From positions 1-64,000 of the forward strand of contig NZ_JAGXJW010000026.1 in the NCBI RefSeq assembly GCF_019091135.1: a stretch of DNA of 64,000 nt. The letters are read 5' to 3'. Both the position numbers and the translations under genes were made by a program. Shown here piece by piece: positions 1-10,400 of the stretch. Origin of the DNA: Cohnella sp. GbtcB17. GTDB taxonomy: Bacteria; Bacillota; Bacilli; Paenibacillales; Paenibacillaceae. The notes under the pieces are model-generated. The model was not told where the DNA came from. It did not search any database and saw nothing but the letters and a program-made list of their open reading frames with translations. The first letter of the stretch is position 1. The number at the start of each line of letters is the position of its first letter.

Positions 1-3000
1 GTGTACGTACGCTGGGACCAGGTGTCGAAGACGACCTTCTCCCAGGTATGGTCCGGGTGCAGGGCGGCGACTTCGCGCCCGAGCGGATCGTACATCCTGA
101 GCGTGCTGACGCCGACCCGCACATCGCGCTCATATCGGTGCGTATCGGTAAAAAACGGCTCGTAGCGGCGAACCGGCAGGCCTTTGTTGTTGTAGACGGT
201 CCAGCCGTCGCCGACCCAGCGAACCGGCGCGTCCTCGGCGTTCATCGCAGGGCGTCCGTTCTCAAGGACGATAGCGCCGGTATCCGGGTCACGCTTCGGC
301 ACCGGTCCGGGCTCCGCCGCCAGCTTCTTCTGAATCTCGCGGCCGAATCCGTCGTAGTAGGCGAAGCTGCGCTGAATCGCCGTCCGCTCGCCGGCCTTGA
401 GCTCGGCGTCGTGCGTTTCGCGGGCCAGCGTTGAGATGGCAGCCGGCTCCGGCCAAAGTTCGCTCCGCGTCCGCAGGTACGCGAACCAATCGTAGACGAG
501 CCGCGTCGTCGCCGACCCCAGCAGCTCATGCGCCCGCTCCGCCGGCGCACGCAGATAGGCGAGCGTCTCGGCCTCGGTCAGGTCGGCTGCGAAGCCGTCC
601 AGCGAGTCGCCTTCCCGCGGCGCGTCCCCGGTCTTGCCCATGACGGCCGTCCCCGTCACCAGACCGAGCGCATCGAAGCGGACAGCCGATCGGTTGCCGT
701 TCTGATCGGCCACGCAGGCAGGCTGGAGCGCACGGTAATCCGTCTCCAGGACGGAGACCCGGTTGCCGAGCGCATCCGTCGTCTCCAAGAGCAAGAGATC
801 GTAGCGGTCATAGCGTACGGCGACTTCCGTGGGGAAAGCTTCGGTATGATACGGATCCCGATAGCGGCGGATGGCATAGAAATGCGCCTTTGCTTCGGCG
901 AGCTCCCTCTCCGGCGTATCCTCCGTCTTCGGCGAATAGAATGTGAGGCCGGACGGCGCCCACCAGCGTTCGTCGCCCTCCAGACGTACGTATCTTCCTT
1001 CATCCTCGAGCAGCTCATGAGCTGCCCACCCCCCGTATACGACGTCCAACAGGCCGGGCGTAAACGCGAGCCGGTAGCTCTCGTACGGGATCGCCCCGGC
1101 CTCGAGCTTTCCGAACGGCAGCGGGCCCGACAGATCGTCGCGGCGGTAGCGCGTGCGCGTCTCCGTTAACAGACGCTTCTGCAGCGCGATCGTATCCGGG
1201 CTCGCTTCGGGCGCGAGAACGGCGGCTTCGGCACAAGCCTCCGCCGCTTCGGCAAAGGTCAGCCGCCGCCCGGCCGTCCGAAGAACCGGGCCCGTCAACT
1301 CGTAGCGGCGGGTGGCGAACGGCAGCGGCGCCCGATAGCCGCCGGCCGTTTCCGCCGCGTTCGTATATTCGTGCTCCGTATAGACGAGCTTCGTCTCGCC
1401 CTGGAATTCCTGATCCTGCGCGTTCAGCTCCGGATCGGGTTCGGCCCGGCCGTATGCGACGGCCGCCGCCTTCAGGACGTTGCCGTAAGCGTCGGTCGCA
1501 AGAGCCAGCTCGTGCTCGATCCGGGGATCGGACGCGCCGCGCTCGCTGCGGACGACTACCGTCTCCCGCGGATGGACATCGAATACGCCATGCCGGCCGC
1601 TCCCTTTGCGCTGCAGGCAGCGAACCGCGTAGCTATGCTCGCGCACGAGGTACGCGAGCCCCTCTCTCTCCGTACCGTCGAGCGCATAGATCTCCTGGCG
1701 CAGCGGCATGCCCCGCAGCGCCCGGTACGCTTCACGCCGCTCTTCTTCTGCCCAGTCGGACGGGAGATCGACATCGTCGAGCAGCGGACGCCCTTCGCCC
1801 CCGACAGCCGGAGCGGTATGTCCGAACAGGCGGGAGCGGCTCCCGCAGTCTCCGGTATGGTACCAGGTCTTCGTAAGCGCGGGCGGCAAACTAGTGTACG
1901 AATCGGCATTCGTAACGCGCCGGAACGTATCGTTCTCCGCCGCCTCGGCATATTCCTCCGTATCCCACTGCTCCACGAGCGCGAAGCCCCGGAATTCGCG
2001 CTCGATGCCGTCATAAAAGCCGTCGTGATACGCATAGCGGGTGACGAACCGGCTGCCGCTGACGCGGTCGTATGTCTCCGTTCGCTCGAGCGTCTGGACG
2101 GGGAACGGCAGCTTGGTCGGCCAGGGACGCCCCGCCACCGCGTCCTCCGCATAATACTTCGTCGACGGCGCGTAGCTCAGCTTCGTCTCCGTTCCCAGGT
2201 TGTTCGCGATGCCGGTGAGCAGATTCGGTTTGCGCCCGCCCAGCAGATCCGCATACTTGATCGCCGATTCGCCTTCGGCCGGGCGCGGCGCCGACCAGAC
2301 GAGACAGGCGGTGCCGGTCCCGAGCAGATCGACGACATCGAGCGCAGCGTCCGCCGGGATCGATAAGCCGAGACGGTACGGTCCGCTCCAGCGGTTGCCC
2401 GACTGGTTGAAGTACAGCGCGATGCCCGCCTGCCCGGCGTACACGATGTCGGTCGTGCCCGACCCGTCCAGATCGGCGAGCCGAATCCGGCTCCGGTCGA
2501 ACTGATCGGGATAGTCGAACCAGGGCGCGTCGTCCATCGCGACCCTGGCGCCGAACCTGCCGTAGTCGAGGTTCGGCCGGTACCAGACTTCGCCGTTGCG
2601 GATGCGGACGAGATCGGCCAGGCCGTCGCCGGACATGTCCGCGAGATAGACGGACTGCTCGCCGTCGGCCAGCTCGAGCCGCGGGCCCCGCTCCTCGTCG
2701 TCGAAGCCGGCCGTACGCGAGGCCGGTCCGAAGCCGTCCGTACCGAGGGACGGATGCCAGACGATGGCATCCCGCTCGGTGATCAGAATGTCCGCCCGGC
2801 CGTCCCCGTCCAGATCCGCGAACCGCAAATTCGGATCGTCCCAATCGAGGTTCGGCAGGCTGACGAACGGACGGTCCGGCTCCCAGCTGCCGTCGGCTCG
2901 GCGAGCCGAATAGCCGGGGGTGACGCCTCCGAAGCTCGCCCATTCGAGCCGTCCGTCCCCGTCGAGATCGACGAGCTGTCGGCCGCCGGCCGCCGCGTAG

Positions 3001-4466
3001 GCGGGCAGCGGCGACACGGGCTCCAAGGGACCGAGCCGGCCGCCCCCGAGGTTCGGCTTGTAGTACCAGGCGTCCGCCTGCTTCGTCAGCACCCCGGTCA
3101 AGCCGTTTCCTTCGAGGTCCGCCCAGCGGTAGTGGGCGCCGTCCGCGCCCGCCGGCAGGTTGGCCGCGCTGTCCGCGTCCAGCTCCCGCGTCTCCTCCAG
3201 GATGACCGCTTTGCCGTATTCCAGCTCGAGGGGCGGGTACGATTTGCGCAAATAAACGCAACGTCCGTCTTCGTCCGTCTCCAGCGCCTGTTGCCGGACA
3301 TAACCGGTCTGCGTCACGGAGCGGAGAAACGATGCGAAGCGGCTGCTCCCCGGATGGGCGAGCTCTTCTTCGGCCGTATAGTCCCTGCCGTATTCGAAGT
3401 CTTCGTACCCGAACTCCGCCGCGCGAACGAGGCAAGGCACGCCGCCAAGCTCCGGGAAGCAGTGAAACATGAGAACGCGGCGGCAGCGGCGGTGCGTACG
3501 GACCTCGAATCCGGCGCGGTATTCGGAGAACGGATCGGGACGCGAAGTCCAGCTCCCCCGCTCATCGGCAGTCGCCCTAACGTACCGGTGCTTGGCATCG
3601 GCCGGCCGCTCGGGCTCGGGATCGAACGCCTCCGCATGCCCCTCCCCGTAGTCGAGCACCGCTTCGAATAGCCATTCGGCGGCCGAGAGATCGGGCTCGA
3701 TCAGACGGGAGACGCGGTTGCCGTAGCGGACGCGCTTCAGGTAGCGGCCCGCCGGCCGCTCGCGGCCCTGCTCGGAGGCAGCCATCCGATCGATCCCTTC
3801 TTCGTCCTCCGCTTTGTACTCGTAGACGATAGCGTTGCCCTTGTCGTCATAGCTCTCGCAGAGCAGCCAGGAGAATGTGCGCCGGTCCGGATCGGCTGGG
3901 TCCGATATCCGGCTTTGAGCCGTCCCCCCGTATACCGACGTGACATTGTCGCGGCTGACGGCTCGCCAGTGGATCGCGCCTGAATCCAGGCGCGTCCAGC
4001 GTTCGATGCGGGCGTATTCGGTCTCGGTCCGGGGTCTGTAACGGTCGATCCGGTAGCCCTCGGTCCCGGCCGCGGCGGCGAGACCGGAATCGTCCGCTTC
4101 CCGGACCGGGACCAAATCCTCCGCGCCAGCCAGCACGTAAACGTCGGATTCCGCTTCGTCGCGGTAGACCGGCAGCCCCTTCTCGGTCTTGCGCGAGATG
4201 TACGGCAGGCTCAGGCTCCAGCCATAGCCGAACGGCCCGTTGCCGGCGCCCGAATCGTAGGTCAGATCGAGCCGCGGCCCGAAGCCTGAACGTCCTGGGC
4301 TGAGCGGCAGCGGCACAGTGAAGGTGCCGGTCCCGGAAGCAGGATTGGCGGCGAACGTCTCGCCGATGCCGCGGATCGCCCCGCCCCCCTTCGGGAGGGA
4401 GACGGCCGGGGCGCCGCCGGGCGGCCGGCCGCCCCCGTCTTGCTCGTATCGTTTGTTTTCAGCCAT
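1..4466 (-). CDS. Tc toxin complex subunit TcB (SpvB/TcdB family), 3' end outside window
   Basis: The minus-strand frame is open from the ATG at 4466 to the window edge, about 1488 codons. TcB forms, with TcC, the hollow cocoon that holds the toxic enzyme and docks on the TcA pore. Visible: an SpvB-type N-terminus (about residues 15-320, with GTGTFTVPLPLSPGRSGFGP near residue 35), then FG-GAP/VCBS-like blade motifs of the form DxDGDG (residues about 445-715, e.g. DLDGDGRADI, DMSGDGLADL, DLDGSGTTDI), then the TcdB middle region (NLLTGIANNLG; YHDGFYDGIEREFRGF). The last visible residues (MYDPLGREVAAL) are Rhs-like, so only a short C-terminal part is probably missing if it is an unfused TcB. A GAGGAGGG ribosome site lies 5-13 nt before the start. 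It follows TcA by 13 nt and is surely co-transcribed. Whether TcC is a separate gene or fused cannot be seen. Confidence 0.93.
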   Translation of the reverse strand, partial: MAENKRYEQDGGGRPPGGAPAVSLPKGGGAIRGIGETFAANPASGTGTFTVPLPLSPGRSGFGPRLDLTYDSGAGNGPFGYGWSLSLPYISRKTEKGLPVYRDEAESDVYVLAGAEDLVPVREADDSGLAAAAGTEGYRIDRYRPRTETEYARIERWTRLDSGAIHWRAVSRDNVTSVYGGTAQSRISDPADPDRRTFSWLLCESYDDKGNAIVYEYKAEDEEGIDRMAASEQGRERPAGRYLKRVRYGNRVSRLIEPDLSAAEWLFEAVLDYGEGHAEAFDPEPERPADAKHRYVRATADERGSWTSRPDPFSEYRAGFEVRTHRRCRRVLMFHCFPELGGVPCLVRAAEFGYEDFEYGRDYTAEEELAHPGSSRFASFLRSVTQTGYVRQQALETDEDGRCVYLRKSYPPLELEYGKAVILEETRELDADSAANLPAGADGAHYRWADLEGNGLTGVLTKQADAWYYKPNLGGGRLGPLEPVSPLPAYAAAGGRQLVDLDGDGRLEWASFGGVTPGYSARRADGSWEPDRPFVSLPNLDWDDPNLRFADLDGDGRADILITERDAIVWHPSLGTDGFGPASRTAGFDDEERGPRLELADGEQSVYLADMSGDGLADLVRIRNGEVWYRPNLDYGRFGARVAMDDAPWFDYPDQFDRSRIRLADLDGSGTTDIVYAGQAGIALYFNQSGNRWSGPYRLGLSIPADAALDVVDLLGTGTACLVWSAPRPAEGESAIKYADLLGGRKPNLLTGIANNLGTETKLSYAPSTKYYAEDAVAGRPWPTKLPFPVQTLERTETYDRVSGSRFVTRYAYHDGFYDGIEREFRGFALVEQWDTEEYAEAAENDTFRRVTNADSYTSLPPALTKTWYHTGDCGSRSRLFGHTAPAVGGEGRPLLDDVDLPSDWAEEERREAYRALRGMPLRQEIYALDGTEREGLAYLVREHSYAVRCLQRKGSGRHGVFDVHPRETVVVRSERGASDPRIEHELALATDAYGNVLKAAAVAYGRAEPDPELNAQDQEFQGETKLVYTEHEYTNAAETAGGYRAPLPFATRRYELTGPVLRTAGRRLTFAEAAEACAEAAVLAPEASPDTIALQKRLLTETRTRYRRDDLSGPLPFGKLEAGAIPYESYRLAFTPGLLDVVYGGWAAHELLEDEGRYVRLEGDERWWAPSGLTFYSPKTEDTPERELAEAKAHFYAIRRYRDPYHTEAFPTEVAVRYDRYDLLLLETTDALGNRVSVLETDYRALQPACVADQNGNRSAVRFDALGLVTGTAVMGKTGDAPREGDSLDGFAADLTEAETLAYLRAPAERAHELLGSATTRLVYDWFAYLRTRSELWPEPAAISTLARETHDAELKAGERTAIQRSFAYYDGFGREIQKKLAAEPGPVPKRDPDTGAIVLENGRPAMNAEDAPVRWVGDGWTVYNNKGLPVRRYEPFFTDTHRYERDVRVGVSTLRMYDPLGREVAALHPDHTWEKVVFDTWSQRTY

Positions 4467-4479
4467 GCTGGCCCTCCTC

Positions 4480-7400
4480 TCAACCGACGGCATAATCGAG
4501 GAGCACGAGCAGATCCTCGATGACTGCCGGATTCAATCGGTCGTGTCCGTCCACGGACGATTTCAACGCATCAGGCAGGCCGAAGACGGACGATTCGGCA
4601 GCGCTCAGCACCCAATCCCCGAAGCCCTGGCCTTCGCCGGAAACGTCGAACGACGCGGACGGCAGGCCGTGCAGCACCGCTTCGTTCGATACCAGCGGCA
4701 TGGACAGCACGGTCCCGGTGACCGGAACGGCAAGCGTCAGAACCAGCTGCGGGCCGGTCGCCGGATAGACCGTGCCGTCCTTCAGCTTGAGATAGCACTT
4801 GACTCCGCCGACCGTCAGGCTGCGGCCGCGGTACCGGTACGGGAACCGGGCGCCGTCCAGCTTGAGCGACAGCGTCTGGGCCGTATCCGCGGGGAGCGGA
4901 TGCAGGAACCGGTGCCACTCCGCCGAATATTCGTGGCGGACGCTGATCAGCCGCTGCAGACTCGGCTGAGGCGGCAGCTGCGGGATCGGCGCGCTTGTCG
5001 TCCCCTGCGGTCCCGCAGGCTCGAATACGGCGCTCGCATAGGCAGCCTGACGCAGCGTATCTCCGCCTTCCCGGGCCGTGTAGTTGAGATGAAGGAGCAC
5101 GTCGCCGATCGTATCGAAGTCGAACGCGTTCGTCTCCTTCGGCAGCTCCAGCCTCCATTCGGATACCGCGCCCGCCCCTTCGAAGGGCAGATAGCGCTCG
5201 TCGCGGAACGACAGCTCGAACAGGCCGGCATCGTTCTGCGCATGGCTGAAGGCGATCGATTGGACGGCGGCGAAGTCGTACAGGAACCGCGTATCGTCAG
5301 GCTGCATCTTGTACGGCGCAGCCGGCGTCTTGGCCGCGCGGATGCGGCTCGACATGAGCGTCAGCCTGCCGTGCACGCCCGTATGCGGACCGGCCACGCA
5401 CGGGATGGAGAGGCTGACCGTCTTGAGCCGCCGCATATAGTGGCCCGGATGGTCCATGTCGAATAATTCTTCGGGAAGCTGAATCGTGCATATCCCGGTC
5501 TCTTTGAGCGCGATGAGCGCGATCGGGTCCAGCTGGACGAGCGAGACTGTCTTGGTCAGCTCGTAGTCGCGGGCGTTCTGCTCCTGGTAGGCGAGTTCAA
5601 GCCGCTTCAGGTCCAGATGAAGCCGTTCGCCCGCCAGCAGTCCCTTGCGCAGACTGTCCCAGTATCCGAACACGATGTAGCCTGATCCGGTCAGCCCCCG
5701 CTCGAACCGGTACGCCATCTCGGCTCGCTTGGCCGTATTGTAAGCCAACTGATACGTTTGGAAATAGAGTGTCGTCAGCTGGTTGGACATCCACTGGTAC
5801 AGCTCGCGGCTTGTGTACTTCTCCAGCAGGAACCGTTCGACTTCCTCCGCCTGCTCGATTTGCCGGTCGTGATTCGCCAGCTCGCGCTCGGCGATCGAGA
5901 GCCGGATCCCGGCGGCCGCGATTTGTGCGTCGATCTGCTGCAGCTCGCGAGAGGCGGTCTCCTGCTGAAGCAGCCATTCGTCCGATCTTCGCTTCTGCTC
6001 GCCCATAATGCCGCTCATCGAGGATGCCGTGCCGAGAATCGAAGCGAGCGTCCCCATCGCCTTGCCGAAGGCGCTCGCTGCGCCACCCACATTCGAACCC
6101 CCGTAGCGGGCCGTGACGAACGGCGTGCTCGCCCAGCCCGCCACACCGACATTCATATCCGGAACGGCGTGGCCGATGGAGGACGCGAGCTCCGCTACGC
6201 CCGCGACCCCTTGCAGGACGGCAGACCCGCCCAGCAGGACGAGTTGTCCCAGCTCGAAGGCATTCAGACCCGCATCGAGAATTCGCTTGTAATGGTTGAA
6301 GCGGTACTCCGCTACCGCCCTGGATTTTTGCAAGCCCTCCAGCACCTTGTTCGCTTCCTCGATCTGATAGAGCTTAACCTGACGGATCAGCCGGTTCATG
6401 GACGACTCATGGCGGGCGCGCAGTCCGCCCAGCTCCTCCGCGTCCTTCTTCTCAAGCGCAGCGAGCAGCGCGGCGCCCAGCGACTTGACCTCCGCGCACA
6501 GTTCCTGCGCCAGCGGCATGACGGCCGCGAACCGGTAATGGCCGAGCGGCTGCGACAGATCGGTGAGGACCGATCCCGTTCCCCCGCCCGCGCTCGCCGC
6601 GATGACGATCGCCGCCGGATCGAGAGGCGCTTCGAACAGGGACAGACTCCTCGCGACGCCTTGCAAATTCAACCCGTTGCGTATCTTCTGCAGCCGGTCC
6701 TCCACCGTGTCCCAGTAGGCGAGCAGCTTGTCGTTCTGCGGAATTCCGAAGTACAGCGATCTGCCTACGCCGGTGCCGACCGGCGCGCCGGACGGACCGA
6801 CCGCGGGCTGCACCAACACGTACGGGAAGCGGTTCTGAATATCGACCAGCGCGTTCGAAAAGTCGTCAAGTCCGCCCTGCAGCAGCTCGGCATACGTCTT
6901 CGCCGACGCCTCCGTCAATTCAGGGATTCGCTCCGGCCGCGGACCGAGCAGGCTCGCCGCCATGACGTACAGCTGAGTGGCCTCGTTGATCGACTCCATC
7001 GTGTCCCGCGCGAACAGATCGTCGCCCCAGGCGACGAGCGTATCGATGTATTTCATCACGACGGCCTTCTGATAGCTGCTGATCCGCATCCTCGCGATCC
7101 GGTGCGGCTCGAACGGATTCTCCCGCCATTCCGCGATTTGAAGCTGCAGCATCTCCTTGACGGCTGGATCCCCGTCCGGGTCGGCCAATACGGTCAGCAG
7201 TTTCCAGATCCGGTTCTCCTGAATATTCGTATGGAAAGGCAGGAAGCGCCAATATTTGGCCGCTCCTTCAAGCGCGGAATCGACGGACGGATTAAACACC
7301 GCGTGATACCACTTCAGCGCCTCCGCATAGCGTTTCTCCTTCGTCAGACGGTCAGCGAGCAGCATCGGGATATGGAAAAACAGCTCCCAGTTGTAGACGG

Positions 7401-10400
7401 CATACGCCCCTTGGTCGCCAAAATCCACGACTTCCTTTACGTTAAACCCGGACGCTGCGGAGGTCGGCCGGTAAAGCCGGTTGAAAACCGTATCTCCGTC
7501 CGTCTCGTTGGTCAGTTTCTGCGTCTCCAGGGACAGCAGCCCTTCCACGCCCCGTTCGTTTAAGGTCTGCACGAAAGCGCGCGTCAGCGGGTGATACAAA
7601 TTTTCGTAATTCAATACCGGTCCGCTATTAACACGGCTTTGCTCCGCGTAATACGTGCGGTGCCGGTCCTGCTGGACGAACGCCAGGTCTTTCCTGCCTT
7701 CGTCGAACGCAAAATGCGCAAACGCATTGTAAGGCATGACGAGCCGGAACGGTCCCTGCGCCTGGTTCAATGCCAGAATCGGCTCTCCGTACGGCAGCTC
7801 GCCCTGAATGCGCGGGATGATCAAGGGATGCGTCGAGCCGCATTTGAGGAACAATCCGTCCATGTCCACGCCGCTGGGGCCGAAGACAAGCACCCGGTTG
7901 CCGCCGGCATACGGCTTGACGACGACGCCCTTTCTCGTATCGTCAAAAATAAACTGTCCCCATTCGAAAGATTCGTAACTTAGCCCCGTACTGAAAGCAA
8001 GCCGGTAATCCCTCAGCACGACAAGCCCGAGATTCTTTTTGCCGTTCTCGTAAACGGCCGTCGGATACAAGCGATACAACGCTTTGCTTGCTTGTTCGTC
8101 GTCCGTCCGCAGCAGCAGCTGCAGCAGCAAATGATCGTCCGATTGGCGCTTGGCCGTCCAGCGGCCACTCTGGTATTCGCTCCAGGCGAGCCTCATGACG
8201 AGCTGCTCCTGCGTGCTTGCCGGCGATTCGCTCTGCGGAACATTATCCTTCTGGTCGGCCTTCTTCTCCACGACGCCCCAGAATAAGTACAGGCTTGACT
8301 GGTGCAGCACCGGAACGACGTGATCCCCCTGGATGTCCGCTTCGATCTTGATCCACGGCGTCCACTTCCGGCCTTTGCGGATGCGATGGTAATACGCATG
8401 CGGCTTGGCGTACGTTCGGGCGAACAAATGAACCTCGCCGTTATATAGGGACATCGCCCGAACGTCCAGACGCGCGATATCGTCCATTTTGGATACGTAG
8501 CTGCCGAACGCGTCGGCGACATTGGCGTCGTTGATATCCTTTTGCAAAATTTCGGTTTCGAGCTCCTTGAACAGCGGCGTTTTATCGTCGCGCAAATCGG
8601 GCTCCGCCCAATTTTCCGGGTAAAGGAAAATTTTGCGGTTGGCCTCCCAGGTCCGGTAGTTTTTCACCCATTCCCACTGCTTCGCGTTGATCAATCGGGG
8701 CGGAACATTCGGCTCCAGATTCAGCAGGCAGCGCTGTACGAACAGCTGGACGGAAGAGACGGCCTGCTTGATTCGCGACGTCTTCATCTCGGCATTCATG
8801 CCGACGTCGATCAGGAAAAATTCGAACAGCTGGTTCCCGTCCCGGATCCCCTCCAGCCGGATGACAGGCATCTCCAGCACGAAATGCACCAACGCGTCAC
8901 GCCATTGCTCGCGCAATCCGTTCTCGACGGCCGCGGCGTACTGCCGCCAGGATTGCTCGCTGTGTTGCGACTTGGCCGCGTTTTTAACTTCAAAGGCGAG
9001 CTGCGCGTTGGGCTGGAGCAGGTTCCAGGACAGCCACTTGACGGCGGGAACGCGAATGCGCTCGGACAGCAGAACGGCATCGCGGATCGCCGGAATGCGG
9101 TCCGGATTCGCCAGGTCCGACGGCTGCAGATTCCATCCGGCCGGTCCGCCTAACGCGAGCAGATCGCCGGCGTCCCACCCCGCGGCTTCCGACCAGGCCT
9201 GCAGTACGCTGTCCCGGCTCGCTCCGGCCCTCTTCGCGCCGGCCAGCAGTTCGGGCAGACCGGGTGCGTCGGGAAGCAGCAGCCGCTTCGCATAACTGTA
9301 CCGGGTCAGGAGCCGCCACTGCGCGAACGAGGCTCCGGATTCCGCTTCGGACTCCGCCGCGCCCGAGACCACGCGATCCAGACTGAACCCGTCAAAGTCG
9401 GCTCCGTTTGCCCGTACATAGGCGATATCCTCTTCCTCCCATCCCAGGCTGCGAACGATAGCCGCCGCTTTGTCCAGTCTTCGGTAGGCTGGCAACAGAA
9501 GCCCTTGGTCGGTTCCCAGGAAGTCGTCGATCAGGTAGGCGCCGGGCGTCTTGGCGTTTGCCGAATGAAGCGTCTTCTCGATCAGTTCGGCCAGGACGGT
9601 CTCGGTTAATCCCAGCTTGTCGGCCAACGTCTGAATGGCGAACATGCGCCGTAGCGAGCCGGCCGTCTCTTGACCGTCCTCCTGCGAAGCCGCCGACTCG
9701 TCGATGCGGTCGTAGCCCGCCCGAAGTGCTGAGGCCAGCTTGGCGACCGTCGCGTCGGTTGGCGCCCGCCCTTGGTTCGGCAGTTCCCTGTTGCGGAACC
9801 AATAATTCAGCTCGCCGATCCGAAGGCCTTCCGCTTCGATTAAGCGGCGATAACGGATGAGCCGGAGCGTCTCCACGGGAGACCCGAACGGAGCGATCCC
9901 GGTGAAGCGAAGCAATGCGGCGAGCTCCGCCATGGACGTGGCAAGCAGCCGGCCGAGCAGCGCGCACCGGTACAGCAGGGATAGATTGGCCAGCGTTAGG
10001 AGCGCCCCGGATTCGATCAGGCCGGCCGATTCGAGCAGCGCCGCCCAGTCGGAATCCTTCAGCCGAAGCACCGCCAGGATCTGCGCCTTCTTGGCGGAGA
10101 GCGGCAACGTATGGCCCCGGATCTCTTGACGGTCGTCCAGCAGGGCAAGATCCGGATCGGGCGGATTCGCGACCGCCTTATTCTGGAACAGCTTCGCATA
10201 CAAGCAGTCCGGTCCGTGCGTATCGAGCGGGCTCCACAGAGCAAGCAGCTCGGCTTCCGTCGCCAACCGTTCGCCCAGCTCCCTTCGGATGCGGCGCATA
10301 TCGGCATACTTGACCAGAAATGTCCCCGGCTCGCTGCCAAACGCCGCCAGAACCCGGTCGAGATCGGCGAAGCCGACCCCAAGCCTGCGCGACAGCCTGA

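Noticed and set aside
2011-3435. 474-aa minus-strand frame and many other long frames inside TcB and TcA
   Set aside because: Arg/Gly/Ala-rich low-complexity translations in GC-rich DNA; the TcB frame over the same DNA has clear family motifs and runs unbroken to the window edge.
5758-7563. 601-aa plus-strand frame opposite TcA
   Set aside because: Antisense shadow of TcA with arginine-rich composition and no domain or ribosome site.
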